From positions 51,561 to 115,560 of the forward strand of contig JANMAT010000108.1 in the NCBI GenBank assembly GCA_031359995.1: a DNA stretch of 64,000 bases, read 5' to 3'. This DNA comes from JANMAT01 sp031359995 (GTDB lineage Bacteria; Actinomycetota; Acidimicrobiia; Acidimicrobiales; Ilumatobacteraceae). The first letter of the stretch is position 1. Each line of letters opens with the position of its first letter. Of the stretch, positions 34,100 through 42,186 are shown piece by piece. Made by a program: the position numbers and the translations under genes. The notes under the pieces are model-generated. The model had not been told where the DNA came from. It was given only the letters and a program-made list of their open reading frames with translations, and did not search any database.

Positions 34100-35056
34100 G
34101 TGGGGTCGTCGTGGGTACCGATGGTGTCGTTGGCCGATGCGGACGCCGCGGTGCCCGCCATCGCCGATGCGTGCGCTCGGGTGGGCTTCCTGACGGTGGT
34201 CGACCACGGCGTGCCCGACGCGGCGCTCGCCGGCCTGTGGGACACGGCGACGGCGTTCTTCGACCTGCCCGACGCCGATCGGCGCGCGGTCGCCATGCCG
34301 TACGCCGGCTACCCGTACGGCTGGTCGCCGTTCAGCTACGAGACGCTGACCGCGTCGATCGGTGCGACCAGCCCCCCCGATCTGAAGGAGAGCTACGCCA
34401 TCGGCCCGGTCGACCCGCCGCGCCATGCGTTCGTCGACCCGGACGAGGCCAGCGCATGGTCGTCGAACCTGTGGCCGGCGGCGCTGCCGGATCTGCGCCC
34501 GGCGTGGGAGACGGCGTTCCACTGCTTCAGTGACCTCGCCGCCACGCTCCTGTCGCTGATGGCCCGCGCCCTCGAGCTGCCCGCCGATCACTTCGCGCCG
34601 CTCATCGATCGCCACACGTCGGCCATGCGGGCGCTGAACTATCCGGCGCTCACCGCGGCGCCCCGCCCCGGCCAACAGCGGGCCGGGGCCCACACCGACT
34701 ACGGCACGCTCACCGTGCTCGTGGCCCGGCCCGATCAGCCCGGGCTCCAGGTGCAGCGCCCGAACGGTTCCTGGGCGGCGGCCGACCCGGTTCCCGGCGG
34801 ACTCGTGGTGAACCTGGGCGACGCCATGGCCCGGTGGACCAACGACCGGTGGCGGTCCACCATGCACCGCGTCGTCGTGGGCAATGGCGCCCCGGCGGTC
34901 CGCCGCCAGTCGATCGCCTTCTTCCACAACGCCAACTGGGACGCCCGCATCGAGTGCATCCCGTCGTGCCTGGCACCGGGGGAGTCGCCCCGCTACGCGC
35001 CGATCGAGGCCGGCCCCCACCTCATGGCCAAGTTCCGCTCGACGGTCGGCGGCTGA
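34100..35056 (+). CDS. 2-oxoglutarate/Fe(II) oxygenase, isopenicillin N synthase-like
   Basis: A 318-residue non-haem iron oxygenase. The N-terminal DIOX_N region contains VGFLTVVDHGVPDAALAGL. The iron ligands are in GAHTDYGTLTVL (His, Asp) and STMHRVVVG (His). The cosubstrate-binding R-x-S is in VRRQSIAFF. The substrate is not predictable; related bacterial enzymes act on small metabolites. GTG 34100 follows TAGCCT by 7 bases. It converges on the CHAT gene, with the two stops lying in one small hairpin. Confidence 0.88.
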   Translation: MGSSWVPMVSLADADAAVPAIADACARVGFLTVVDHGVPDAALAGLWDTATAFFDLPDADRRAVAMPYAGYPYGWSPFSYETLTASIGATSPPDLKESYAIGPVDPPRHAFVDPDEASAWSSNLWPAALPDLRPAWETAFHCFSDLAATLLSLMARALELPADHFAPLIDRHTSAMRALNYPALTAAPRPGQQRAGAHTDYGTLTVLVARPDQPGLQVQRPNGSWAAADPVPGGLVVNLGDAMARWTNDRWRSTMHRVVVGNGAPAVRRQSIAFFHNANWDARIECIPSCLAPGESPRYAPIEAGPHLMAKFRSTVGG

Positions 35057-35082
35057 GCGCCAGGTGCCAGGTGCCAGGCGCT
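35056..35082. repeat. Small hairpin with 7-base direct repeats between convergent genes
   Basis: AGCGCC and GGCGCT pair around two copies of GGTGCCA. The element touches the stop codons of both the oxygenase and the CHAT gene, so it probably terminates both transcripts. Confidence 0.45.
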
Positions 35083-37747
35083 AGGCCGTGCCGATGCAGG
35101 CGAGCGCGGTGGCGGTGGCGATGTCGGTGCGCTCGCCGCGGTCGCGTGCCTCGGCGCAGGCGGCGGCCAACGCCACCGCCGGGGCATGCCCGGACCGCAG
35201 CCCGCGGTGCAGCGCGACCATCACGTGGATCATCGCCTCGTCGGGCACGATGGCCATCGGTGCCACCACCGAACGGGCGCCCAGCCCGAGCAGCGCGGTG
35301 GCGGTGCCGAGCAGTTCGTCGCCGATGTGCACGGATGCGAGGCCGGCGTCGCACGCGGGCAGCACGATCGTGCGGGCGGCCAGGCGACGCCGCTCCAACT
35401 CGTACACGCTGAGCGGGCCGTCGTGCAGACGCACCGACGAGAACATCGGGCTGTCGGCGCGGAACGTACCGTGGGCGGCGAGGTGCACCACGCGGCACGA
35501 GCCGAGCAGGTCGAGCACACCATCGGTGGTGGCGGCGGCGTCCACCAGGCAACGGGGCGCGTCGTACAGCGCGGCGACCTCCAGCACCTCACGGCGACCG
35601 CCGTGCAGGTCGGGCCCGGCCGCCAGCCCAACGGTCATCGGGCCGGTCGATGGTGTGTCGTCGTCGCCGTGCCGCAACCAGAACGAGGCGCTGGGCGCCA
35701 CGGTGACCGCCCGCCCCACGAGCGAGGGCAGGGCCCCCCACAACAGGTTGTGCAACGACCCGGTCGGCACGATCACGACGGGGCCCGACGCGGGCAGGCC
35801 ACACGGCCGCAGCAGGCGGGCGTCGAGCGCGGCCCCGGCGTGGGTGAGCGACTCGAGCGCCAGCCGCGCCGCGCCGGCCGGGGTCGACGCGTTGGCCAGG
35901 CGGCGCACGGCGAAGGAGAGGAAGCGGATCTCGTCGGTGATGTCGGCGATCGGGCCCAGGTCGTGCAGCGACGTGCGGGAGGCGTCGACCCGCACCGCGT
36001 ACAGCCGCCCTTCGACCTCGGTGAAGGCCACGAGCACGGCGTCGTCGAGCCGACTGCGCAGCGCCTTCTGGTCGAGGGCGTGGAAGCCATCGCGATGGCC
36101 CGCGCCGCTCTCGTGGCGCGCCCGGTCGCGGATCGCTTCCTCCAGGTGGGCGATCTCGGACGTGACCTCGCGGGTGGCCCGTCCCTCCAGGGTGGCCTCG
36201 CGCGCCTGCGTCGACAGATGGCGCCAACGGGCTAGGTCGCGTGAGAGCTCGCTGTCGTCGGACGGCTGGACGCGGGTGGCCACCAGCGAGGCGGCCCGCC
36301 ATCGTTCGGCCCACGCCAGCACGTCGGGGGCGCGTCGGGCGGCCAGCGCGAGGCGCAACCCGAGCCGAGCCAGGTCGGCGCCGAGCGACCCCGAGCCGGC
36401 GCGCAGGTCGCGGGCACCCAACGTGGCCCGGTGGGCGTCGAGCTCGCGGAAGCCGGCCGACAGGGCGCGTCGGGCGGCGTCCTTGCGGCCGTCAGCCACC
36501 CGCAGCAGGGCGGTGGCGTGCCAGGCCTGCACCCGCAGCTCGGCGGTGGCGTGGCGGTGGGCGCCGGTGGCCAGGGCGAGCTCGGCGCGGGCCACGTCGA
36601 CCCGGCCGAGGGCCAGCGCGACGCGCCCGACGAACGTGCGCACGTGGAGGGCTTCGGTCGGCCAGCCTCGACGCTCGAGCTCCGCCGCGGTGCGGCGGGC
36701 GCGGGCGAGCAGCTTGGGCGGCGGGTTGGTGAGCTCCTCGACGGCCACGACATCGGCCTGGAGGGCGATGTAGTCGGCCAGCGCGGCCCAGGCGTAGCGG
36801 CGGGCCCGCCGGAAGCTCACCGCGGCGTCCGTCGCCTGCTGCGAGGCGGCGTCGTACTCGCGCAGCGCCAGCAAGGCGCGGGCGAGCAACAGGCGCGCCT
36901 CGGCCGCCACCATCTGGTTGCCTCCGGACAGCGCGGCCTCCAGCGAGCGCTCGGCGGCGGCGCGGGCTTCGGCGGCCAGGCCGGCGATGAGCAGCACGTC
37001 GCAGCGGTCGCTGTCGAGCGCCGAGGTGAGGCGGGCCGGGCTGCCGAGCGCCTCGTACGCGGCGCGGGCCCGATCGAGGCAAGCAAGGGCGGCGGGCACG
37101 TCGCCGCGACGACCGTGCAGGAAACCCATGTTGTGCTCGGCGCCGGCGACCATCAGCTCCTGATCGAGAGCGGCGGCCAAGGTGCCCGCCTCGACGAAGT
37201 CGGCGGCGGCGTCGTCGAAGCGGCCGACGCGGGTGAGCACGATGCCCCGGTCCATGAGGGTGCGGGTCTCAGCGAGGCGGTCGCCGGCCTCGCGCAGCAG
37301 GGGGATGGCTTCGTCGTAGTCGGCCAGTGCCTCGGTGAGCCGTCCCAGGATCATGAGCAGCAGGCCGCGCTGCATCACGATGCGTCCGCGTCCGGCGTCG
37401 TGCACCAGTTGCTGCTCGGCCCGCGTGAGCTCGCGCACGGCCTGCTGGGTGTGGCCGCTCGACATGAGGACCACCGCGAGGCTGTTGCGGATGTGGGCCT
37501 CGAGTTCCTCGAAGCCGGCGCGCCGGGCCGTTGCCGCCGCGTCGCGCAACAGCGTTCGCGCCTGGGGCACCTCGTCGCGCTCGGCGAGAGAGCGGCCGAG
37601 TGCCCATTGGGCAACGGCACGCGCCTCGCCGGTCGCTGTCGCCCGATCGAGCACGGCCGTGGCCCGGCGCGCCGCGCTGGCCGGATCGCGCTGCACCTCG
37701 GCGAGGGCGCGCCGTGCGTCGACCAGGTCACGCGACGACGTTGTCAT
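35081..37747 (-). CDS. TPR-CHAT cysteine protease
   Basis: A caspase-like (CHAT) peptidase of 888 residues without signal peptide. The first 420 or so residues are helical repeats of the TPR type, for example ALADYDEAIPLLREAGDRLA and AHIRNSLAVVLMSSGHTQQA. A linker follows, then the CHAT domain from about 600. The catalytic dyad is His759 in VVHLAAHGTF and Cys799 in VLPACDAGLASVH, both intact. CHAT proteins in bacteria are activated through attached sensor repeats and cut partner proteins; here the partner is unknown. It is divergent from a subtilisin-like protease with 84 bases between the starts, suggesting joint control. ATG 37747 is the first start. Confidence 0.9.
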   Translation of the reverse strand: MTTSSRDLVDARRALAEVQRDPASAARRATAVLDRATATGEARAVAQWALGRSLAERDEVPQARTLLRDAAATARRAGFEELEAHIRNSLAVVLMSSGHTQQAVRELTRAEQQLVHDAGRGRIVMQRGLLLMILGRLTEALADYDEAIPLLREAGDRLAETRTLMDRGIVLTRVGRFDDAAADFVEAGTLAAALDQELMVAGAEHNMGFLHGRRGDVPAALACLDRARAAYEALGSPARLTSALDSDRCDVLLIAGLAAEARAAAERSLEAALSGGNQMVAAEARLLLARALLALREYDAASQQATDAAVSFRRARRYAWAALADYIALQADVVAVEELTNPPPKLLARARRTAAELERRGWPTEALHVRTFVGRVALALGRVDVARAELALATGAHRHATAELRVQAWHATALLRVADGRKDAARRALSAGFRELDAHRATLGARDLRAGSGSLGADLARLGLRLALAARRAPDVLAWAERWRAASLVATRVQPSDDSELSRDLARWRHLSTQAREATLEGRATREVTSEIAHLEEAIRDRARHESGAGHRDGFHALDQKALRSRLDDAVLVAFTEVEGRLYAVRVDASRTSLHDLGPIADITDEIRFLSFAVRRLANASTPAGAARLALESLTHAGAALDARLLRPCGLPASGPVVIVPTGSLHNLLWGALPSLVGRAVTVAPSASFWLRHGDDDTPSTGPMTVGLAAGPDLHGGRREVLEVAALYDAPRCLVDAAATTDGVLDLLGSCRVVHLAAHGTFRADSPMFSSVRLHDGPLSVYELERRRLAARTIVLPACDAGLASVHIGDELLGTATALLGLGARSVVAPMAIVPDEAMIHVMVALHRGLRSGHAPAVALAAACAEARDRGERTDIATATALACIGTA

Positions 37748-37768
37748 CGCCGGTCGGTCGCGATGTAT

Positions 37769-37796
37769 CTGACAAGCTGCACGCGGCTTTCATAGT
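37769..37796 (+). promoter_or_regulatory. Putative promoter of the subtilisin-like gene
   Basis: CTGACA (37769-37774) and CATAGT (37791-37796) are 16 bases apart. Transcription would begin near 37803, with the ribosome binding site GGAGGG at 37818-37823 before GTG 37832. The divergent CHAT promoter must lie in the same 84 bases. Confidence 0.45.
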
Positions 37797-37831
37797 CGAT
37801 AGCGAGCGAGCTCCGCAGGAGGGACTTCCCA

Positions 37832-39388
37832 GTGGCCAAGCGTGACGTGCCCGGCAAACCGGCGGCGAAGAAGGCAGCGGGCACGAAGGCGGTCGCGTCG
37901 GCGACCGGTCGCGGCAGGTCGAACACGGCGAAGAAGGCCGGCGCGCCCCGCACGCGGGCGTCCAGCCCGGGTGGGTTCGTCGATCCGCCCGGCGAACAGC
38001 CCGATCCGTGGGCGTCGGTCGCGTTCGGTACCGGTGGTCGGGGTTTTGCCTACAAGCGTGGGCAGCTCATCATCCCGCCAGCCTCGCGGCCCGCACTGCA
38101 ATCGTTGATCGGTGACGCCCAGATCATCAATGAGAGCGGCACCCTGCTGCTGGCGGCGATCCCGAAGGACATCAGCCCGGTCCGCTTGGCCGCCCGCCTG
38201 AGGCGCCAGGGGTTCGCGTCGTTCCTGAACCACGTGTTCTTCACCGATCCGGCGCACTTCGCCAACGTGCCACCCGTCGGTCGCCGAAGCGCCGTCCGCA
38301 CGGCGTCGGCCGGCATGACGGCCAACCCCGCCTACTTCGCCAACCCGGCGTATTTCGCCAACCCGGCGTACTTCGCCAACCCGGCGTACTTCGCCAATCC
38401 CGCCTACTTCGCCAATCCGGCGTGGTACGGCAGCCCCGGGCTCGCCTCGTACCTGCAGGGGAGCTGCTCGTGCTGCGACGAGGGCCCGGCCAGTGAGACC
38501 GACACGGCCGTGCCGGCGCCCACGCGCAGCAACGCGGTGCCGGTGCCGGCGGGCGACGCGCCGGTCATGCCGCCACTGCCGATCGGGGTGCCCGAGGTGC
38601 GCGTCGTCGTGGTCGACACCGGCCTGGCCGCCGTGACCTTCCGCCCCGACTTCGCCGGCGGCGATGTGCAGGCCCGCCAGAACAGCGGCCTCGACGCGCC
38701 CGACCCGGGCCACGACGGGTACCTCGACCCGGTCGCCGGTCACGGTACGTTCATCGCCGGCATCCTGCGTCGCCTCGCTCCCGGTTCGCGCGTCGCCGTC
38801 GACCAGGTGCTCGACACGTTCGGCGTGGGCGAGGACTTCGAGATCGCCCTGCACCTCGACGCCATCGCGTCGTCGGGTCCGTTGCCCCACCTCGTGAACC
38901 TGTCCTTCAGCGGCTACACCATCGACGACCAGCCGCCGGCCGCCATCGCCGGCGCGGTCGCCTCACTGCAGGATGCCGGCGTCGTGGTGGTCGCGTCGGC
39001 GGGCAACAGCGCCAGCTGCCGGTTGAACTGGCCGGCGGCGCTGTCGGACGTGATCGCCGTGGGGGCGCTCGGCTCGCAGGGCGCGGCGCCGTTCAGCAAC
39101 TTCGGGCCATGGGTCGACGCCTGCGCGCCGGGGGTCGACATCATCAGCACGTTCTTCGAGAACTGCCTGAGCGGCGGGGGCGCGGTGCCGAGCGATTCGG
39201 ACCTCGACGACTTCAAGGGTTGGGCCCGTTGGAGCGGCACGTCGTTCTCGGCTCCCATCGTCGTGGCGGCGCTGGCGCGCCACATGATGTCGCACGGCGC
39301 CAGCGCGAAGGACGCGGTGAAGGCCGTGCTGCACGACCCCGGGCTGTTCCGCTTCCCCGGGTTGGGCACCGTCGTCAACGAGGCCTGA
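37832..39388 (+). CDS. Cytosolic subtilisin-like (S8) serine protease with ANPAYF repeats
   Basis: A 518-residue S8 peptidase. The catalytic triad is intact: Asp262 in VVVVDTGLA, His304 in AGHGTFIAGIL and Ser471 in WSGTSFSAPIV. The N-terminal 50 residues are Lys/Ala/Arg-rich, and there is no signal peptide, unlike most secreted subtilases. Residues 55-150 may be a pro-region. Residues 164-199 carry five ANPAYF hexapeptides plus a sixth variant, followed by a Cys-rich GSCSCCDEG. GTG 37832 has GGAGGG 9 bases upstream. Divergence from a CHAT protease and nearness to an ECF sigma gene suggest a regulated protease pair. Confidence 0.9.
   Translation: MAKRDVPGKPAAKKAAGTKAVASATGRGRSNTAKKAGAPRTRASSPGGFVDPPGEQPDPWASVAFGTGGRGFAYKRGQLIIPPASRPALQSLIGDAQIINESGTLLLAAIPKDISPVRLAARLRRQGFASFLNHVFFTDPAHFANVPPVGRRSAVRTASAGMTANPAYFANPAYFANPAYFANPAYFANPAYFANPAWYGSPGLASYLQGSCSCCDEGPASETDTAVPAPTRSNAVPVPAGDAPVMPPLPIGVPEVRVVVVDTGLAAVTFRPDFAGGDVQARQNSGLDAPDPGHDGYLDPVAGHGTFIAGILRRLAPGSRVAVDQVLDTFGVGEDFEIALHLDAIASSGPLPHLVNLSFSGYTIDDQPPAAIAGAVASLQDAGVVVVASAGNSASCRLNWPAALSDVIAVGALGSQGAAPFSNFGPWVDACAPGVDIISTFFENCLSGGGAVPSDSDLDDFKGWARWSGTSFSAPIVVAALARHMMSHGASAKDAVKAVLHDPGLFRFPGLGTVVNEA
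38321..38428 (+). repeat. Six tandem 18-bp units inside the S8 protease gene
   Basis: Six in-frame units of 18 bases encode ANPAYF five times and ANPAWY once (residues 164-199). The codons vary (AAC/AAT, CCC/CCG, GCC/GCG, TAC/TAT) while the peptide stays the same, so the repeat appears selected at protein level. The previous ADPAH-FAN segment looks like a degenerate further copy. Confidence 0.85.
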
Positions 39389-39397
39389 GCCCGCCGG

Positions 39398-41017
39398 TCA
39401 GTCGATCCCGGCCTCGGCCACGCGCTTGGCCCAGCGGTAGTCGGCCTTGCCCGAGGGGCTGCGCACGATCTCGTCGACGAACACGATGGCCTTGGGCACC
39501 TTGTAGCGGGCGATCGAACGTTCCGCGGTGGCCTGCAGTTCTGACTCGGTCGGGGTGCAGCCGTCCCGGCGGCGCACGATGGCCACGACCTCCTGACCCC
39601 AACGGTCGCTCGGACGCGGCGCCACGACGCAGTCGTACACACCGGGGTGCTCGCGCAGCGCCTGCTCGACCTCTTCGGCGAAGATCTTCTCGCCGCCCGA
39701 GTTGATGGTCACCGAGTCACGTCCGTGCAGCTCGATGGTGCCGTCCCGGGTCAGGCGGGCCCGGTCGCCGGGCACGCCGTAGCGCACGCCGTCGATCACC
39801 GGGTAGGTCCGCCCGGTCTTGGTCCGGTCGTGCAGGTAGCCGAGGGCCAGCTGGCCCGACTTGGCCAACCAGCCCAGCTCGGGGTCACCCGGGGCCAGCA
39901 CCCGTGTGAGGTCGGCCGACAGCACGTGGTTGCCCGGCGTCATCGGGAACGTGCCGGTCGTGGCGTGGCCGCCGGTGGCGACCTGGGCGAGCTGGCCACC
40001 CACCTCCGACGAACCGAGGCCGTCGACGATCATGAGGGTCGGCAGCCGGGCCAGCAGCTGCCCCTTGAGCGGGGCCGAGAGCGCGGCTCCGCCCGACAGG
40101 AGCACGGTGAGGCAGCTGAGGTCGTAGGTGGCGCGGTCGAGCTCGTCGATGAGCGGGCGGGCGAAGGCGTCGCCCACGATCAGCAGGAACTCGGCCCGCT
40201 CGCGTTCGATCGTCGACCAGATGTCGGCCGGGTCGAGCCGCTCGGGGTGGGAGGCCACGTACACGGTGCCGCCGGTGTTCCACGTGCGCAAGGCGATCCA
40301 GTGGCCGGCGCCGTGCATGAACGGCGGGGCCACGACGGCGCGCAGCGGGTTGGCCAGCTCGGCGACGACCTCGTCGAGCGTGGTCGCCGTGCGCGAGCCA
40401 CCGAAGCACTCCTGCCAGGCGTCGCCCTGGCGCCACAGCACGCCTTTGGGCATGCCCGTGGTGCCGCCCGTGTAGAGGATGTACAGGTCATCGGGTGATG
40501 GTGTGACCGGCGGTGGCGTGGCCGGCGCCGCGGCCAGGGCCTCCTCGTACCAGACGGCCCCGGGCAGCAGGTCGCCGGAGCCGTCGTCGATCTGGAGCAG
40601 CAGCCGCAGCGAGGGCACGTCAGCGCGCACGGCGGCCACCGTCTCGGCGAAACGGGTGTCGAACACCAGGGCGCTCGGTGCCGCGTCGATCAGCAGGTAC
40701 CGCAGCTCGTCGGCGACGTAGCGGTAGTTCACGTTGAACGGTGCCACGCGGGCTTTGAAGGCGCCGAGCATGGCCTCGAGGTACTCGTTGCCGTTGTAGC
40801 AGTAGATGCCGAGGTGGTCCTGGCCCGACTCCCAGTTGGCCAGCTCCGACCGTTCCGTGTGGCAACCGAGGCCGGCGGTGTGGAGCACGTTGGCCAGGCG
40901 TCGGGTGCGGTCGGTGACCTCGTGCCAGGTGAGGCGCCGGTCGCGGAACACCAGGGCCACCTCGTGGGGTCGCGACGCGCTGATGGCCTCGTGGACTGCC
41001 CCGATGCTCCATGCCAC
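39398..41017 (-). CDS. Acyl-CoA synthetase (AMP-binding enzyme)
   Basis: A 539-residue ANL-superfamily adenylating enzyme. The P-loop-like motif is DLYILYTGGTTGMPKGVLW. The A5/A8-type segments RDSVTINSGGEKIFAEEVEQ and the C-terminal catalytic-Lys region VRSPSGKADYRWAK are all present. Fatty or other carboxylic acids are possible substrates. MenE is unlikely, given the different size and separation from the men genes. GTG 41017 follows TACGTT by 7 bases. It sits between the S8 protease and the ECF sigma factor on the opposite strand and may be an unrelated insertion into that group. Confidence 0.88.
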   Translation of the reverse strand: MAWSIGAVHEAISASRPHEVALVFRDRRLTWHEVTDRTRRLANVLHTAGLGCHTERSELANWESGQDHLGIYCYNGNEYLEAMLGAFKARVAPFNVNYRYVADELRYLLIDAAPSALVFDTRFAETVAAVRADVPSLRLLLQIDDGSGDLLPGAVWYEEALAAAPATPPPVTPSPDDLYILYTGGTTGMPKGVLWRQGDAWQECFGGSRTATTLDEVVAELANPLRAVVAPPFMHGAGHWIALRTWNTGGTVYVASHPERLDPADIWSTIERERAEFLLIVGDAFARPLIDELDRATYDLSCLTVLLSGGAALSAPLKGQLLARLPTLMIVDGLGSSEVGGQLAQVATGGHATTGTFPMTPGNHVLSADLTRVLAPGDPELGWLAKSGQLALGYLHDRTKTGRTYPVIDGVRYGVPGDRARLTRDGTIELHGRDSVTINSGGEKIFAEEVEQALREHPGVYDCVVAPRPSDRWGQEVVAIVRRRDGCTPTESELQATAERSIARYKVPKAIVFVDEIVRSPSGKADYRWAKRVAEAGID

Positions 41018-41024
41018 GGCGGGC

Positions 41025-41030
41025 AACGTA
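41025..41030 (-). promoter_or_regulatory. -10 element TACGTT, leaderless acyl-CoA synthetase start
   Basis: On the minus strand TACGTT is followed by 7 bases and GTG 41017. Confidence 0.45.
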
Positions 41031-41087
41031 GGCGACGCCCCGGGGCCCGTAGCAATCCGAAGACGGGGTCGGAGGTCTCCGATCTCG

Positions 41088-41093
41088 TAGCAT
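41088..41093 (+). promoter_or_regulatory. -10 element TAGCAT, leaderless ECF sigma start
   Basis: TAGCAT is followed by 6 bases and GTG 41100. A GGAG-GT-CTCC palindrome (41071-41080) lies just upstream and could be an operator. Confidence 0.45.
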
Positions 41094-41099
41094 CGTCCC

Positions 41100-41633
41100 G
41101 TGCTGAGCAACGACGAGGTGCAGGAGCTCGTGATGGCCGCCGCGGGCGGTGACCAACGGGCCTGGAACGCCCTCGTCGACAACTTCTCGGGGCTGGTCTG
41201 GTCGGTGATCCGCTCCTACGGCGTGTACGGCGCCGAGGCCAACGACGTGTTCCAGACGGTGTGGCTCCGGTTCGTCGAGCACGTGACCCGGGTCGACAAC
41301 CCCAAGGCGTGGCTGGCCACCACCGCCCGCCACGAGTGCTTCCGGGTGTCGCGCAAGGCCTCCCGGCTCACCCCCATGGCCGACGTGCCCGAGACCCCCA
41401 CCGTCGACGACACCGAGGCCGTGCTCGATGCCATCACCGACGCCAACCGGCGTGGTGCGGTGGTGGCCGCCTTCGGCCGGCTGCCCGACGGCTGCCAGCA
41501 GCTCCTGCGTCTGCTCACCGAGGATCTGAGCTACGACGAGATCGCCGAGCTCATCGGCCGCCCCAAAGGTTCCATCGGCCCCACCCGGGCCCGCTGCCTC
41601 GATCGGCTTCGCGGGCTCTTGGGCCCGTCTTGA
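41100..41633 (+). CDS. ECF-type RNA polymerase sigma factor
   Basis: A 177-residue alternative sigma factor with regions 2 and 4 only. Region 2 shows WNALVDNFSGLVWSVIRSY, then DVFQTVWLRFVEHV and AWLATTARHECFRVSRK. Region 4 shows LLTEDLSYDEIAELIGRPKG followed by SIGPTRARCLDRLRGLL. The QTVWLRFVEH form is, from memory, typical of an actinobacterial ECF group that is not controlled by a classical zinc anti-sigma factor. The next gene, 54 bases downstream, encodes a small WRTVDAEL protein rather than a ZAS-type anti-sigma. It may control the S8 and CHAT genes nearby. Confidence 0.9.
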   Translation: MLSNDEVQELVMAAAGGDQRAWNALVDNFSGLVWSVIRSYGVYGAEANDVFQTVWLRFVEHVTRVDNPKAWLATTARHECFRVSRKASRLTPMADVPETPTVDDTEAVLDAITDANRRGAVVAAFGRLPDGCQQLLRLLTEDLSYDEIAELIGRPKGSIGPTRARCLDRLRGLLGPS

Positions 41634-41687
41634 GGTATTCGTGACCAGATCGGGCGCTCGGTAGTGGTGAGCAAGGAGAACCCAGAC

Positions 41688-42155
41688 ATGCGAGACGGCG
41701 GTAGCGATCACATGGATGCGGCCATGCGCGCCCTTGGCGAGGCGCTCCGGGCCGGCGACGGACCACCAGCTGAACTGGTCGCGTCGGCCAAGGAGCTGTT
41801 CACGTGGCGCACGGTCGACGCCGAGCTGGCCACGCTCACCTTCGACTCGCTGGCCGATCCGGAGCTCGCCGGCGTGCGCGGCGCCGACGCCGCCCGGTCG
41901 GTCACGTTCGAGACGGCCGCGGTCGTGATCGACGTCGAGATCTCGCCGGCCGGAGAGCGATTCGACCTGGTCGGGTCGTTGGCGCCGGCCGATGCCGCCG
42001 GTCTGGTGCTCCAGCATGGTGACGGCGCCACCACCGACGTCGTGGTCGACGGCTTGGGCCGCTTCCGTCTCCCGGGCGTGGCCGCTGGCACCGTGCGCTT
42101 CGTGGTCCAGGCCGGTGAGGGCGCCCGCGTCGTCACCGACTGGGTCGGTCTTTGA
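41688..42155 (+). CDS. Small sigma-linked protein with WRTVDAEL motif and beta-rich C-terminus
   Basis: A 155-residue protein that I cannot assign to a named family. The N-terminal half is helical and includes LVASAKELFTWRTVDAELAT followed by LTFDSLAD. The C-terminal half is beta-rich (DLVGSLAPADAAGLVLQHGD, VDGLGRFRLPGVAAGTVRFV), like carboxypeptidase-regulatory or transthyretin-like domains. ATG 41688 has AAGGAG at 41673-41678, while GTG 41664 is the longer option. It follows the ECF sigma gene directly, so a role in modulating the sigma factor is a reasonable guess. No zinc motif or membrane helix is present. Confidence 0.75.
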   Translation: MRDGGSDHMDAAMRALGEALRAGDGPPAELVASAKELFTWRTVDAELATLTFDSLADPELAGVRGADAARSVTFETAAVVIDVEISPAGERFDLVGSLAPADAAGLVLQHGDGATTDVVVDGLGRFRLPGVAAGTVRFVVQAGEGARVVTDWVGL

Positions 42156-42186
42156 GCGAACCGGGCGTGACGACCGGCCCCGTCGA

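Noticed and set aside
38321..38428. Tandem 18-bp units as a CRISPR-like array
   Set aside because: Units are contiguous without spacers, in frame and inside an intact protease gene.
39398..41017. Acyl-CoA synthetase as MenE of the menaquinone pathway
   Set aside because: It is separated from the men genes by the protease pair and looks like a general long acyl-CoA synthetase rather than the shorter MenE.
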